From: Blakeslea trispora
Taxonomy: Eukaryota; Mucoromycota; Mucoromycetes; Mucorales; Choanephoraceae
Assembly (NCBI GenBank): GCA_025331445.1
Contig: JAIWNE010000006.1
Location: forward strand, 372,001-436,000
DNA: 64,000 nt
Direction of reading: 5' to 3'
Both the position numbers and the translations under genes were made by a program. Below the pieces are notes generated by a model, which saw only the letters and a program-made list of their open reading frames with translations, was not told where the DNA came from and did not search any database. This document shows, piece by piece, positions 31,245 through 43,070 of the stretch; within the stretch, counting starts at the first letter, position 1; each line of letters opens with the position of its first letter.

Positions 31245-33059
31245 TGGTAACACCGGTGAATTTAGAGGGAAAGATCCATCCACAATTACCTCTATCCAAT
31301 CCAGAAAACCCTCCCAATGTCGCTCTTTGAAAACAAACGACAAACTACAGTGATGGTTTCCAATGTACTAATTTTGACTTTGCGAAATTTAGAGAAATTC
31401 TATACACTAGATCAAAATATACTATACAAAGTTTCTTATTATATTGTTTATGCCGCATTGCATTTGCTAGAGTTAAACAAAGTGTTGCGATCTCTTTTGT
31501 GACATTTAGAGCATTTTACTAGAACACATATCCTTCGATTGTTCTTGTTACTGCATGAATTTAAACCGCATTCGTTGTATGATGGCTTTTTTTTTTTGTT
31601 CAATTCAACAATACTACTGAACAAAATTGCAGGTGGCAAGTGAGTGCTTGGATCAATTGGTAAGAGCAAAATAACAAGAGTACCCAATTGGGTCCAAACG
31701 TTGGGGGGAACTAAGACAGGAATGGGTATTTTAAATGTAAATGGTATCATCATCGTGTCCATCAAATGGAACATGTCGTTCAATATTCTTGTATACAATT
31801 TAAAAACGTTAGAACCTACTGTCTACCTTATGTTAGAGAGTAATCGCTAGCCATGTTTGAGGCTAACTTTGTCTACTATCTGAGCATTTCCATCAAAGAT
31901 TCTTTCAAAATTCTATTGATTCTAAAGTCGGGAGTGTTATAATTGCTATTCGATAGATTATTAAGTGCTGCGTTTTCACTGAAATTGCTAGCTTTTGTCA
32001 CTGCTTCTATCACTAAGTCTTTGATTAATATCCCCAACTCAAGAGGGGCAGGACCAAAAGAATCCAGCATTCTTTGATGGTTGGTTGATATGCCTTTATT
32101 CGATTTTACAATAAACACCAGTTGTTTATCTGTTTTTGTTTAACTTTTCTCCCAAGAACTCTGTAAGCAATTGGAGCCGACAACATTTGGTCACTAGAAA
32201 TGTATCTTCTAGCTGAAAAGAATGATCCAAGTTCAAGAATACATGATGCGATAGCTCTTACCAACTCTGAATTCACCAACATCTTACTATTGAACCTTTT
32301 TTTTATGCCTGCATATACGATAAATGTTTGTATATAGGATGAAAGCTCTAACCTAGTTCTATCTATATGAGTTGTAAGTACTTGTTCCTCATATGTTCAT
32401 TGTATTATATCAACTTTGCTTACAGTTAAAAATGCCATCCACTTAACATATTGTTCCTTTTTCTCTGCCCAGATTACGACCTGTCGCTTGAATTCTTCGA
32501 AAAACTTGGAACTGTGGTACAAATGTACCTAGCACAGTGCATTCAAGAAAAAGAAGATGAAAAAGAGCATTACTCCCCTACTATGTCTCTTGATATAATC
32601 GAAGAGCTAACGAGAAGTGGCACTTCAATAAGACAATGCTGCAGTGTGCATACTTTATAAATAAACTTCTTTAGCCAAATTATTGACGAATCCATCCTTG
32701 GTCTTCAGTACCTTTTTTTTAAAGTTGTTTGATCGATTAAAAGAATAGTCATAAATCAGTGTCTGTCTATTTTGGCTTTGTGTTATATCCAATTTCTCTT
32801 TTTCTTCTCAACACAAAGGAAATAATAATAAAATGGCTCCACCATTTACGCAGGCTAAATCAATTGAATGATATGTAAAGAACTCTTCTTTTATTTTGTT
32901 TATGAAAATAGACTCATATTCTTTCCTAAGAAATAAATAAATTAGAGAGATGGTTAGAAAGTAAAAAAAAAAAAAAAAAAGAGAGAGAGAGAGCGATGGA
33001 AAAGACATAGAAAAGGTACCTTATGTCGTTTTACTTGAGCTTACATGCTTGTTATACTC
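31245..33059. other. Gene-poor region with unrecognised decayed frames
   Basis: Short frames at 31448-31798 (minus), 31876-32118 (minus, beginning MFIVKSNKGISTNHQRMLDS) and 32451-32660 (plus) look like remnants of coding sequence but have no motif I can name. The stretch 31245-31320 probably holds the RPL35 promoter. No intact gene is supported. Confidence 0.4.
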
Positions 33060-34156
33060 TTACTCCTCACTACTTTTATGTTTGTTCAAGAATCTACCCT
33101 GATTTGAGCTTCTGTATGAATGTTGTATGCTATGGTCAGCATATGGAAATGTTGTAGTTGGCTCCGGCCTCTCATGTTTGAGGTAAGTAGGCAAGAAGTG
33201 GTCTCTGTAGGCGGTCGAGTTCATTCTGTAGAGCTGCTGAATACAAGAAGGATAAAGATAACTGATTGGGTGATCTGAAAGTAAAGGATAAAGATCTTCA
33301 AAGATATGAAACTGAGTAGCAAGTACTTTGGCTCTCGGTAAAGGTATCCTACAAGCCAACATGCCTTAATTGCTCCCTTTCTTTTTTACATGTTTTTTCT
33401 TGATAAATTTACCAAACTCCTTTGAGATGAATAGCACCTGTTTTGACTACTACTCTCCCTCGTTCATTCTTCAAAATTCCATCTCTTTTGCCTCGAGATA
33501 TACCTGCTACATTAAGTAATTTTGTTCCATTGATCATATCATTATCTGAATTATTGCATATATATCTCGTACTTAGACTATATATCTATCTGATTTTGTT
33601 ATCTTTGGTATTCTTACCTTGTCGCCGAGTAACGCAAACACCTCGACAGTCAATTTGATAATATGTAATATTTTCATCTTCCCACAATGTTGCAGTCAAA
33701 CGAGGCTTTGAAGAACCTATTAACAAGTCATAGAAATAAACGATTAATGCCAGAATATAATCAGTGTTTTCAACGGATAGAGTGGAGAGCCATTTAGAGA
33801 TAATACTTGCTTGTCTTTTGAAACAGACTGCTTGATTGGCATGGATGAATACTAGAATTCGACATAAGGTCATTCGTTGTAAGAGCAGGAGGAAGCGATG
33901 GGAGGGATCTTGTTATGCTACTTTTTGTAGAATAATCATTTGGATTGCTTTCCAACAAACTCATAGTGGTATTTGTACGTCTCCATTGCTGTTGGTTATG
34001 GAGAGGTACATCGTTCTCTCCTTCGAAATAATTATACAACGTTTCAGAATCAATAAATCGTTGTTGATCTGAATAACATTCGTATTCGTTCCTTGTCATC
34101 TGCACTGGGTAAATATTACTGTCTCTGCTGTCATGTTGATAAGAATTGGATTGCAT
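33060..34156 (-). CDS. APSES/StuA-type transcription factor
   Basis: Exons 34156-33853 (3' limit uncertain), 33716-33618, 33545-33413 and 33348-33060 give about 274 residues. The APSES DNA-binding domain is complete: [20 protein letters not shown], then [56 protein letters not shown] and [11 protein letters not shown]. These helix-loop-helix-like factors (StuA/EFG1/Sok2/Phd1) control development and filamentous morphogenesis in fungi. The N-terminal 100 residues are Asn/Gln/Ser-rich. The first intron as drawn (33717-33852) is longer than usual and other donors in the same phase exist, so the N-terminal join needs RNA evidence. Confidence 0.85.
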
Positions 34157-36240
34157 TGGAAGGTTAGAAATAAATATAAAGAGGTTGAATGAGGTCTTTT
34201 TGTTCTTGCTCTGTGTTATAAAAACAACAAGTAATATCTATTGACTATCGAAAAGAGGAAGAGAAAAAAATCAAAGATTTTTATGGAAGAACATCATGCA
34301 CCCTGTCATTCTGGTGGTAATGACTTATTGAATAACGAATTGACCGAGATGTGCCGACAATGACATGCTGCTTTATAGATCGGCTAATTCAGTTGACTAT
34401 GTTGCTATCACTAGACATTTATGCCGGTCTGTATGCATTGATGACGAAATAACAGGCATGTACATAATCTGTAACATTGATATTTAGAGTTTATAACTCA
34501 TATAAAGGTTGAATGTCAGAAAGGTTTTCAGTGTTTTCTTTGGCCATCTATATTATATTTTGACTTTATTGATGTTTTGAGGCTGTCAATAATAATTTAT
34601 AATCAATATGGCGACTGGTCCTGTCTTTTCGTAGCTCATATTTCTTTTGATGGCATAGATATAATGTAGTTGAACAAACACTAACAATCATTGACTTGGT
34701 CAAACAAAGGACAACATCGAAGCAGTATGGGTTGAACGTAGATACACTATGAGTAAAGTTCATCAAACCTTAAACCCGCGTATAGATGAAAGCAATTAAC
34801 ACTAGTTTTAAAGCATGATGCACGATTTCATAAAACATATATACAACTGGCTTATTTTAACATATTTGAGAACTATAATAATGTTCGATGCTTAAATCAC
34901 AAGTATGAGCTGTTATTATATAAATACGGCTGTCGCTCTTCATTTTCTAAAACAAACATGCAAGGTATCTTTTCTGCAATAAAGAAGAGTTAACATACAA
35001 TCCTAGAATATGGCATTCATGTTAACTTATAGTAGTACTGATCAATGCACATCAAGTTTTGTAGTATGTTTGTTTCCATATCTATTGCCCCAGAAAGAAA
35101 AGAGAAAAAGAAAAAGAGTACTGTAAGATTTATATTTAGATTTTACAATACGAATGGTCTGTCAGAATATAAGAAAAGACAGGAGATAAGTTTATGATTT
35201 GAGGCCAACAACACATTCAATGTTCCTAAAAACAAAATAAAAAGGATGATAAACATCCTCAGCTCGCTAACTTGGGCACTAAAAACAAGGCCACAAAAAA
35301 AAAAGCAGAAAAAAGGAGGAATTGTGACAAGAACGACTATCAGCCTAATGAGAATACATCATGTTTTATTGGTCGTTTTGAATGGATTTTTTTTTATCAA
35401 AGTATTGCTGCTGCAATTGAAAGACAAACACAATGATAAATATTGGTGACACATTAAGAAAACTGATCTAGACTTAGTGTCAGTTAATAAGAATAGAATC
35501 ATTGATGCATTTGTTATCTACTGGCTTTACATGAAGCTTAAATGAAGCGATATAAACAAAAAGGAAGAAATTCTTCTGGCTAAACCCTCAAAAAAAAACT
35601 TGAGTTAAGTTTGCCTCCTGCTGAAACTCGAGAAATAAACTATTGAATTCTGAGAATATGAATCCTAGCACTTTGGGTAGTTTTCGCTTTTTGAGCTCAG
35701 ACGAGCAAAAAGTGTACCATTGAGGAGCATAAACAAGGAACGTAAAGTATAGGGACAAGGGCATCTAATTAATTTCGGCCATCCTTTGATGGCAATAATT
35801 TTAGCTAGTGTCTTGACTTTCTAATTCACAATAAATACAAGAAAATTGCTCAAATCTGATAACTGATAATCCATCAAAGCCAAGTGAAAAATTGAAATTG
35901 ATTGACATTCAAAGATGCATTAAGCGCTATTTTACACTCTGTTCATTCTGCTTCATTTCTCATGAGAGCTAGGTTTTGTCTAGCCTTCGATTTTTCCATT
36001 ATATATAAATTAGTCAGACATCTGGGCAGCCTGAGAATAGTCTAAGGAGTTTTGACAAATTTAAAGAGTATATTTTGCGTTTCCAAATAGCTCTAAAGCT
36101 ACCAATATTTTAGCAATATTATGTCTCAGTCATAAAGCACATTCAAGCAAAAAGTATAGCCTTTTATTGCCAAGTTCTATGTTACAAGTGTTGTCGCTGG
36201 CCGAAATAGTGTTTTTATCAACTCTAATTCAAACAATAGT
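34157..36240. other. Long AT-rich intergenic region
   Basis: About 2 kb between the StuA-like gene and a transposase relic. Contains only short frames without motifs. It probably includes the StuA upstream region. Nothing else recognised. Confidence 0.5.
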
Positions 36241-36249
36241 GTGATGACT

Positions 36250-37110
36250 CGTTGTTATTAATTGACGCTTACAGAACAAATAAGTATTATCCTTATTTTC
36301 ACTCTAAGGGTACCGCAGAGATAAGTATAAACAAAAAATTGAGGCTTATAAGGCCTGTAATCCTAAACAATACTTGTGAAAGCTGTTTAACTGAAACTGT
36401 TGACAAAATGCCTGAAATGGTCTTGGATAAGATGAAGGGAATACCTTGTTAATAGTCTAAAGGATTTCGAGTTCTGAAAGGCTGCTTTTATATGAATTTG
36501 TCGCTACAAAGTGAAATCTCAGCCTCAAGTGAGCAGAGTTTGACTTAGTTGAACGAGATTCTTCTGAAAATACTAAAGCTAGATATCATTGATTAAAGCA
36601 CTGACCACAGACAGATATGAACTATATCAATAACAATCTTTGTATGGATGGATCTACATTTCATATTGACATGAAGTGCTGGTATGGTTGTTCAAAAAGA
36701 AGTGGATGCAAGTCTACCACTGCTATAGTCTTCAATCGAAGAGCTAAAATAAAGCCATTCTTTGTGATGTATTTGCTCAAGGTGTCATCAAAATCAAAAC
36801 CAAGCAACTCAAATTAGTAAAGCTTTCAAGAAAAGAAAGATGACGAGAGAAAATTCAGCTGTTGCTAACAAAGGCAAAGGAGGAACAGAGTCTGGATATT
36901 ACTTTGTGGTTTTGAGTCATTACAGGATATTCAAGGGGAGTTGTATATCCATAGGTAATGCACCTACTCATACACATCAAGGCATAAAAAATCATATAGG
37001 AAGCAATTGATACCCCTCTACTTATCTCTCTCCATACTCGACAGCCTCAATCCCTATTGAGAAATTCTGAACTGTTTGCAAGAGCAAGATCAAAAGAGAA
37101 AGAGGGGGGT
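36250..37110 (+). pseudogene. Heavily decayed IS630/Tc1-type DDE transposase relic
   Basis: Fragments in different frames follow the same order as the transposase at 17346-18631. LRLIRPVILNNTCESCLTET (36330-36400) matches the GRPKILN segment. ERDSSENTKARYH (about 36550-36590) matches ERNSPRSIEARFQW. MNYINNNLCMDGSTFHIDMK (36617-36676) matches the first catalytic Asp region. GNAPTHTHQGIKNHI (36956-37000) matches the second, again without the Asp. A remnant of PPYSPE-NPIE-FW lies near 37015-37080. Many stops and frameshifts; not functional. Confidence 0.6.
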
Positions 37111-37887
37111 TTTTTTGAAGTAGGAAATACTCACATTCAAGATAGCATATGTCTGTAATAAAGTACTCTTGAGCGAACTAGAGGGTCTTAGTAGACATAC
37201 TGAAGCTATGTTTGAGGATGATATGAACAGAAAGTCGATTTGATGAAGTCGTCCTTTTCGTGTACCTTACATGGCTTTCTTGACCCAGCTTTCTTTCTAC
37301 TCATGTACAATGTTCTTTTTGCTTGAAACCATTATCTATGTTTGTACGAACCTTTTTCTTTTTATTGCACAAAAAAAGAAGAATTATTAGTACACTACAA
37401 AAAAAGAAAAAAAGCAACTGTCATTGTAACCCAAAATATGCTTTCTTGGTAATAAAAAGAAGGATTTACACCTTGTGCAACATGAAGTCTGTTCCTGTTA
37501 TAGGATGAATTTATTTTGTGTGTGACATGAAGCTTGTTCCCGCCATTGGTGCGTTTTGCTTTCAATTTACTTTCTGGAAAAAAAAAAAAGTGTATTTGGC
37601 TGATTCTATCCCTCTTTCTCTCTCTTTTTTTTTTTTTCTTCTTCTTCCTCATTCTTGGCTCACTTACTCTCCTTTTTTTTTTCTATCTTTTTTTTTTCCT
37701 TTATATCTTACTTATCTATCTCCTTACACCATACTTTCCTTTTATTTCAATTTTCTTCTTACTGCTAACACTATATTCAAGATCAACTTTTTCGATTTAC
37801 CCGAGATAAAATTTTAAACATATAACTTACCTTCAAGGCAACAACTAAACAGAAAAAAAAATTGCCAGTTTTCACTCAGCAAGCAAA
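37111..37887. other. Upstream region of the MIT-domain gene
   Basis: Pyrimidine-rich, with long CT/T tracts at 37610-37700, as seen upstream of other genes here. The frames through it are low-complexity Phe/Leu-rich translations and are not genes. Confidence 0.5.
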
Positions 37888-40197
37888 ATGAGTCTTGGCA
37901 CTTCAGTGAAACCAACGATGTTAAGAGATAACTCTTACTCAACTCAATCTCAGTCATCCTCATCATCTGAAGATCAGAAGCAACTGTCTAAACTTATTCT
38001 AAAGACAGCACTACAAAAAGCTAATATTGCTGTCCAGTGTGACTCAAGAAACGACATTATAGGTGCAATCAATGCTTACCAAGAAGCAATCGAACTATTA
38101 GAACGAGTTCTTGCCACAGTTGATAAACCAAATGACAAGCTTCGACTACAAGAAATTGTAAGTACTATGAAACTTAAAAAAAAAATAAAAGAGAAAAAAC
38201 AACAATTATTTAGTGTGATTCATTCAGGGGATTACTTTTATTTTTATGTATGATTTTCGAAACTGAACTTTTTATTTTTATCGTAGTATGATTCCTATTC
38301 TGAAAGAGCTCAGCTTTTAACTTCGATTACTGAACGAGCAACCAGTATGGACCACACTACTTATCAAGAGCAAGACAGCCCTATCGATACCAACAACAAC
38401 AACAACAATCATTGGCAGGATAATAATCAACTTTTTAGTCCTATTACACAGACTCGGCCTGTTAGTGAAAAGGAGTTGACAAACATTCCTGTTTCGTTAC
38501 CCAATACACCTCAATCACAGACATTTGGCAGTACACATCCATACTATAAGCACTCATTAAGAGATGATGAGCCGAATGACATGATAGAGTATGATAATGG
38601 ACAGACAACACCAGTATCTTCTAGCTTTCGTGACACCATCGGTACAACAAAATTGAGTCGATCTAGTTCGATAAGCTCAGAAGATTCTGAGCTGTCAGAT
38701 GAAAATTCCAATTTTGAACAACCCTCTATGACACTGCCTTCCTTAAAAAACAAAGAAGAAAAGGCATCCAGGAGCAAAGGTGCATTCCGCGCCCGCACAA
38801 CCAGCCTTCCAAAGCATTCATTGATCATGCAAAGATCTTCTTCCATCTCAACTGTGGAAAGTACAGGATCATATGCAGCTCCCTCTATAGATTATTCAAT
38901 AGAAGAAGAGGAGGAGGAGTATAGGATGACAGCAAATGAACAATTATCAGAGCAAGATAGCAAACATCCAATATCGATCGATACATCCCAATCCACTATC
39001 ACAAACAGGCCATTCGTGGTTGATTTGGGATCATTACGTAGAAGGGCAACCAATCGAGTTTCAGTTGAAACTTCCGTTGGACGCAGTAATAGTATCAAAA
39101 CAGTCACTTCTCCTACTGCTGCAAGTACTTTCAGCTTCTTTATGAAAGATTCTGCGAGCTATACGGAATATCAACATGATCCATCCTCGCCTTACCGCGA
39201 CGACGACATGATGTCAAACTATCATTCTAACCGAAGAGAATCCTCAGAGAGCTGTCAAGCTGATGGCAACTACCTTGGTCTACTACTCATACTTGAAAAA
39301 AGTATGCTGGAAGGTGCACACATTACACATCGACTCTATATACCCAAAAATCTATGGTAAGTCTTACAGTTACCCTTATCTGGATTTGAGACTCATACTA
39401 GTACATCATAGGCTGCAACCCAACATAAAACTGCCATCCATGGATACTAAAGTGTCAGCATGTGAAACGATTGCAAACGAAATTACACGTCTAGAGAAAT
39501 GGTCTCATCTGGATGACTTGAAAAGTTCCATAAAGATTCTAGAACAGCTTGAGAATTCTGTGGATCAACTTCAGACCACATTGGCCAAAAAGCTCAAAAG
39601 CGACAGCCTAGGATCAGAAGTCCCAAGTTCTCCACTATACAGTGCTGGAAGCTCAGTGGCATCAAGTCAATCTAGTGTTTATAGTTTTCAAAGTCAAAGT
39701 TCCGCAGCAACTGTTAGCAGAGTGGAAAGCACCAAGAAAGGACAATCATTCATGTCTTGGGGCAACAAGTTAACTAAATCTGTGGAGAGAATGAACGCCT
39801 TCAGTCTAACAAAACCGTAATGTCAATTTTTTTTCTTCTTAATGACATGCATATTTAGGTTTCTTTTTGATCTAAAAACATACGAATATAGTGAATATCA
39901 GTTCAAGCATTATACTGAAGCTTTGAAAAAGTTGTTTACAAAAATGCATGTATTAGGTAAGAACAATATGCTTGGCCATACACACAGTTATTAACTGATA
40001 CTTGAATAGAGCGCTGGCTTATGCACTATTTATTGGAGAAAAGAAAGTCAAGACAACCTCAACACGATATACTTATATCGAAACTTGTCCGAATCTGCAC
40101 CAACACTAATAACCTTGTTGGTGGCTTTGTTGTAAGAGATATTACTATTCTGTTAGAGAAATGGTTAAAGAGAGGCGGTTCATGGGTGTCTGAGTAG
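37888..40197 (+). CDS. MIT-domain protein with long Ser-rich disordered region
   Basis: Exons 37888-38157, 38287-39356, 39412-39816, 39859-39956 and 40010-40197 give 676 residues. Residues 33-105 match a MIT three-helix bundle (LKTALQKANIAVQCDSRNDI, then GAINAYQEAIELLERVLATV, then YDSYSERAQLLTSI). Such domains bind C-terminal tails of ESCRT-III subunits. A Ser/Thr-rich, acidic, probably disordered region of about 350 residues follows. The C-terminal part is helical (ANEITRLEKWSHLDDLKSSI, then FKHYTEALKKLFTKMHVL). The architecture recalls fungal MIT proteins of unknown function. All phases agree. Membrane-traffic role is inference. Confidence 0.8.
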
Positions 40198-40332
40198 ATC
40201 TCGCCCACTCTTGAGTTTCTCTTTTATTTCGGTTTATTACATTTTTACGAAATCAAAAAAAGGAATAAAAACTTCTCAAACGTCTGTCTTGGTGGTTTTT
40301 CTTTCAGTGAGAGCATGGAATGTTGAAAAATC

Positions 40333-40731
40333 TCATGGCCATACATCGCAGTCCGCTTCAGTCAGATTGATCTCAATCACATCTGGTGGGCTTTCATTGC
40401 TATCTTGTTCAGAAAGATGGCTTTGGTGAACTGAATCATGTTGCATACATTTGATTGAACAGGTAGACTTCAATCTGTCTTCTTTGCTTTTCATGCTAGT
40501 ACTTTTATGGCATTCATATCCTGCTTTACGCCGATAAGCACTGACAAATAATTCGTCATTCCAAAGAAATCCTTGATGGCGAGACATGACTACGATAGGA
40601 CAAGGCGCATATTCTGAGCATGAGCTGTCATATATCCTGTCACCAATATTCCGGTCATAGATTCGATACTCATAGTATTTATCCAAATTGGTTTTATGCG
40701 TTTTCGCTTCTTGATGTACTTGACTATTCAT
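40333..40731 (-). CDS. Hypothetical 132-residue Cys-containing protein
   Basis: A continuous frame from ATG at 40731, ending TGG-CCA-TGA at 40333. The middle part, CPIVVMSRHQGFLWNDELFV, looks like real coding sequence, and seven Cys residues are scattered through it. No signal peptide or known domain seen. It is convergent to the MIT gene, with 135 bp between the stops. Upstream DNA (40740-40800) is A-rich. I do not recognise the family. Confidence 0.5.
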   Translation of the reverse strand: MNSQVHQEAKTHKTNLDKYYEYRIYDRNIGDRIYDSSCSEYAPCPIVVMSRHQGFLWNDELFVSAYRRKAGYECHKSTSMKSKEDRLKSTCSIKCMQHDSVHQSHLSEQDSNESPPDVIEINLTEADCDVWP

Positions 40732-41159
40732 ATGTGTGAATGTGAAAAAAGAAAAGATAAAAGAAAGATAAGAAATGATGAGAAAATAAATGCATTATTT
40801 GAATGGATGAAAAAGGTTTGATTTGGAAGTCAGATGTGTTAGTCATGAAAGGTGGTGAAGTGGGGTGTACCTACTGTTCGAATCCTATTTTGCTTTTCTT
40901 CTCTCTTCGTGTAACAATAAGACCATTATAAAATACAATACTTCAATTGACCTACTTTTCCTTTCTTTGGGAAATATTCGGGTATCTCGAGAACTAGAAA
41001 AAGTAGGCAACATTATCTATACTTGACAGACATATTACATATATTATTGTCACTTGTTAACTTGAAGCTATTACAATTATCCCTGATTTACAAATTAGTT
41101 CAATTCTATCTCGCAACTGTCACAATATCTACAATTTCCCATATTTCAGTCTTCTGGTT
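40732..41159. other. Intergenic region without recognised gene
   Basis: Probable upstream region of the hypothetical protein, then AT-rich sequence up to the border of repeat copy 2. Confidence 0.45.
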
Positions 41160-43070
41160 ACATCAAAACATGCTCTCTCTCTCTTCTACCAAAGAGATTC
41201 AACAATAAAACTCCAGTGATTGCAAGCTTGTTCGACTACAAATAAGAAACGAAAGTGAGTCGGACAATCAAGCTAATGAAGTAAGCTTTGTCTCAGAAAC
41301 GAAGCCAGTAACGTCCTGCAATCCTTACAAGAGCTGGATTTCGTTCAAGGAACACTGTTAGAGGAGTCAATGAAAGACATGCTCTGGAGTAGCATCGTTT
41401 TGACTGAACGTCTAGAGAACCTTCTGACTTGCTTGACATAATGAAGAAAAGTCCTTCCGAAAACGAAAAAGTGCCCCATTCATGGAACCAAGTTTGTAAT
41501 GTGATTTTTTGGGTAAAAATCATCAGCAATATACATTTTGAGGCATATGAAATAACTCACTTTCTGCTATAGACAAAAGGAAGTTTGTCTCTGTTTGGGA
41601 AGGGAGGTCACAAGAAGAACCAAGGTCAAACTTGGTTGCTATTGTTTGTCGATATAAATCAAGCATTTGATCCCATTGTTCTTTCAAAAGCTTAGCTTTC
41701 TCTAAAGAAAGAAAACTGTCCGCCTTAGAAGGGTTCTTGCTATTGCTTCATTAGCAATGAACTTGATGATTTCTTTTTGTTGACGAATAACGTTCACTCC
41801 ACATACAAAACGATATAAAATGTACAACTCGATACCAAACAAGTAGTCTGATACTTTTAAAATAAAGACATATTATATCCATATCAAATAGGTCTCTTCA
41901 TAAGTGTTGACTGTCTTTAGAAGGAAACAATAAACTGCATTGATTGCTGTAACACAGATATAGCAAGGAGCAATTCTTCTCTTGCTGCTTTTTTCCTGTC
42001 TATCTTTCTCTTATCGTATTTTGCACTAAAATAGCGTTACTGTAGATAACTATGATGTTCAGTCAGCCTCTATCTCAAATAACGGCTCATTGCTCTTTCC
42101 TATTGTCAGCCGTTTCGAGCGATTAAAGCTGTCTTTGAGGGTCAGCATGATGAATCTTGCTAAATAGATGTACAATTAATCTTTTCTTTTATGTATATGG
42201 CTATCTATTTTGGCTACCATTAAACTCTGTTTCTTTATTGAGTACTACTTTCTTTGTTCTGAGAAGATGTGTACAACAGATAAAGCTTAAGCAGTTGTTT
42301 TCTGTGCTTTCCATTTCGAGTGTACCTGGAGAATAATTTTGGTCAAATCTATCAAGAATGTCAAGAGTTTGCTAGAGTAGACACTCTTAGTGATTTCCTT
42401 TCTGCTTTGACAATGCAAAGCCCAATGAGTGCTGCTTCGCCTTCAGCAAATAGTCCCATGAGTATGGTTGCTTCTCCTTCTGCAGATATACCTATGGTAT
42501 CTAGAGATATATCTGAAGAGCTAGAGACAGAAGAAACTGATGATAAAAACTATGCTGTCTGTACTGTGTCATTCAACTCGATTTTGCAGAAAAACTTGAA
42601 TGAACCAATCAAGACCATATTTGATACCAAAAAGAACATGTTTATTCCTTCTGCATCTGATTCTGTAGCTGATCTCCAACTCCCTGTGTTTCTAACCATG
42701 CTTTCATTTCGTAATAATACTTTTGTGCTGCACACAAACCAAATCGATTTCCAAGCAGTAGAAGGCTTTAGAACACAGGACATATTTCCTGGCTATTTTA
42801 CAATGCAAGAACACGTTCAGCATTCCGCTAGCCCACTACCTCGAAACCATGATGCTCTTGATGCACAAATCCGCTATTTGTTTACTAGCAGTCATCTGGG
42901 TTGATTACTATCTGAATTATATGGAGCAAGATGCATGACTGATGCTAGCAAAGCTAAATACCATATGATTTTGAGTCTAATCAACACCATAAAACCACAA
43001 TACAGCTCTCAAACTACCTTTGAAAAAAAAAACTCTTTGACCAGAGAATGCTACGTGTCTGCCCTGACTA
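41160..43070 (+). repeat. Long dispersed inverted repeat, copy 2 (fuller form)
   Basis: Inverse of 24318-26026 and about 200 bp longer. On the minus strand it contains decayed frames (for example 41529-41293, plus a stretch reading LLKEQWDQMLDLYRQTIATK near 41600-41690). On the plus strand it contains the 5' part of the Fanzor-like pseudogene. The two repeat copies differ by few substitutions, so the duplication is fairly recent. Confidence 0.9.

Noticed and set aside
31082..31330. 82-codon plus-strand frame at the RPL35 5' end
   Set aside because: It overlaps the RPL35 first intron and start region on the opposite strand; no coding features.
37518..37817. Two overlapping 90-100 codon frames upstream of the MIT gene
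   Set aside because: Translations consist of Phe/Leu/Tyr from CT/T-rich promoter-like sequence.
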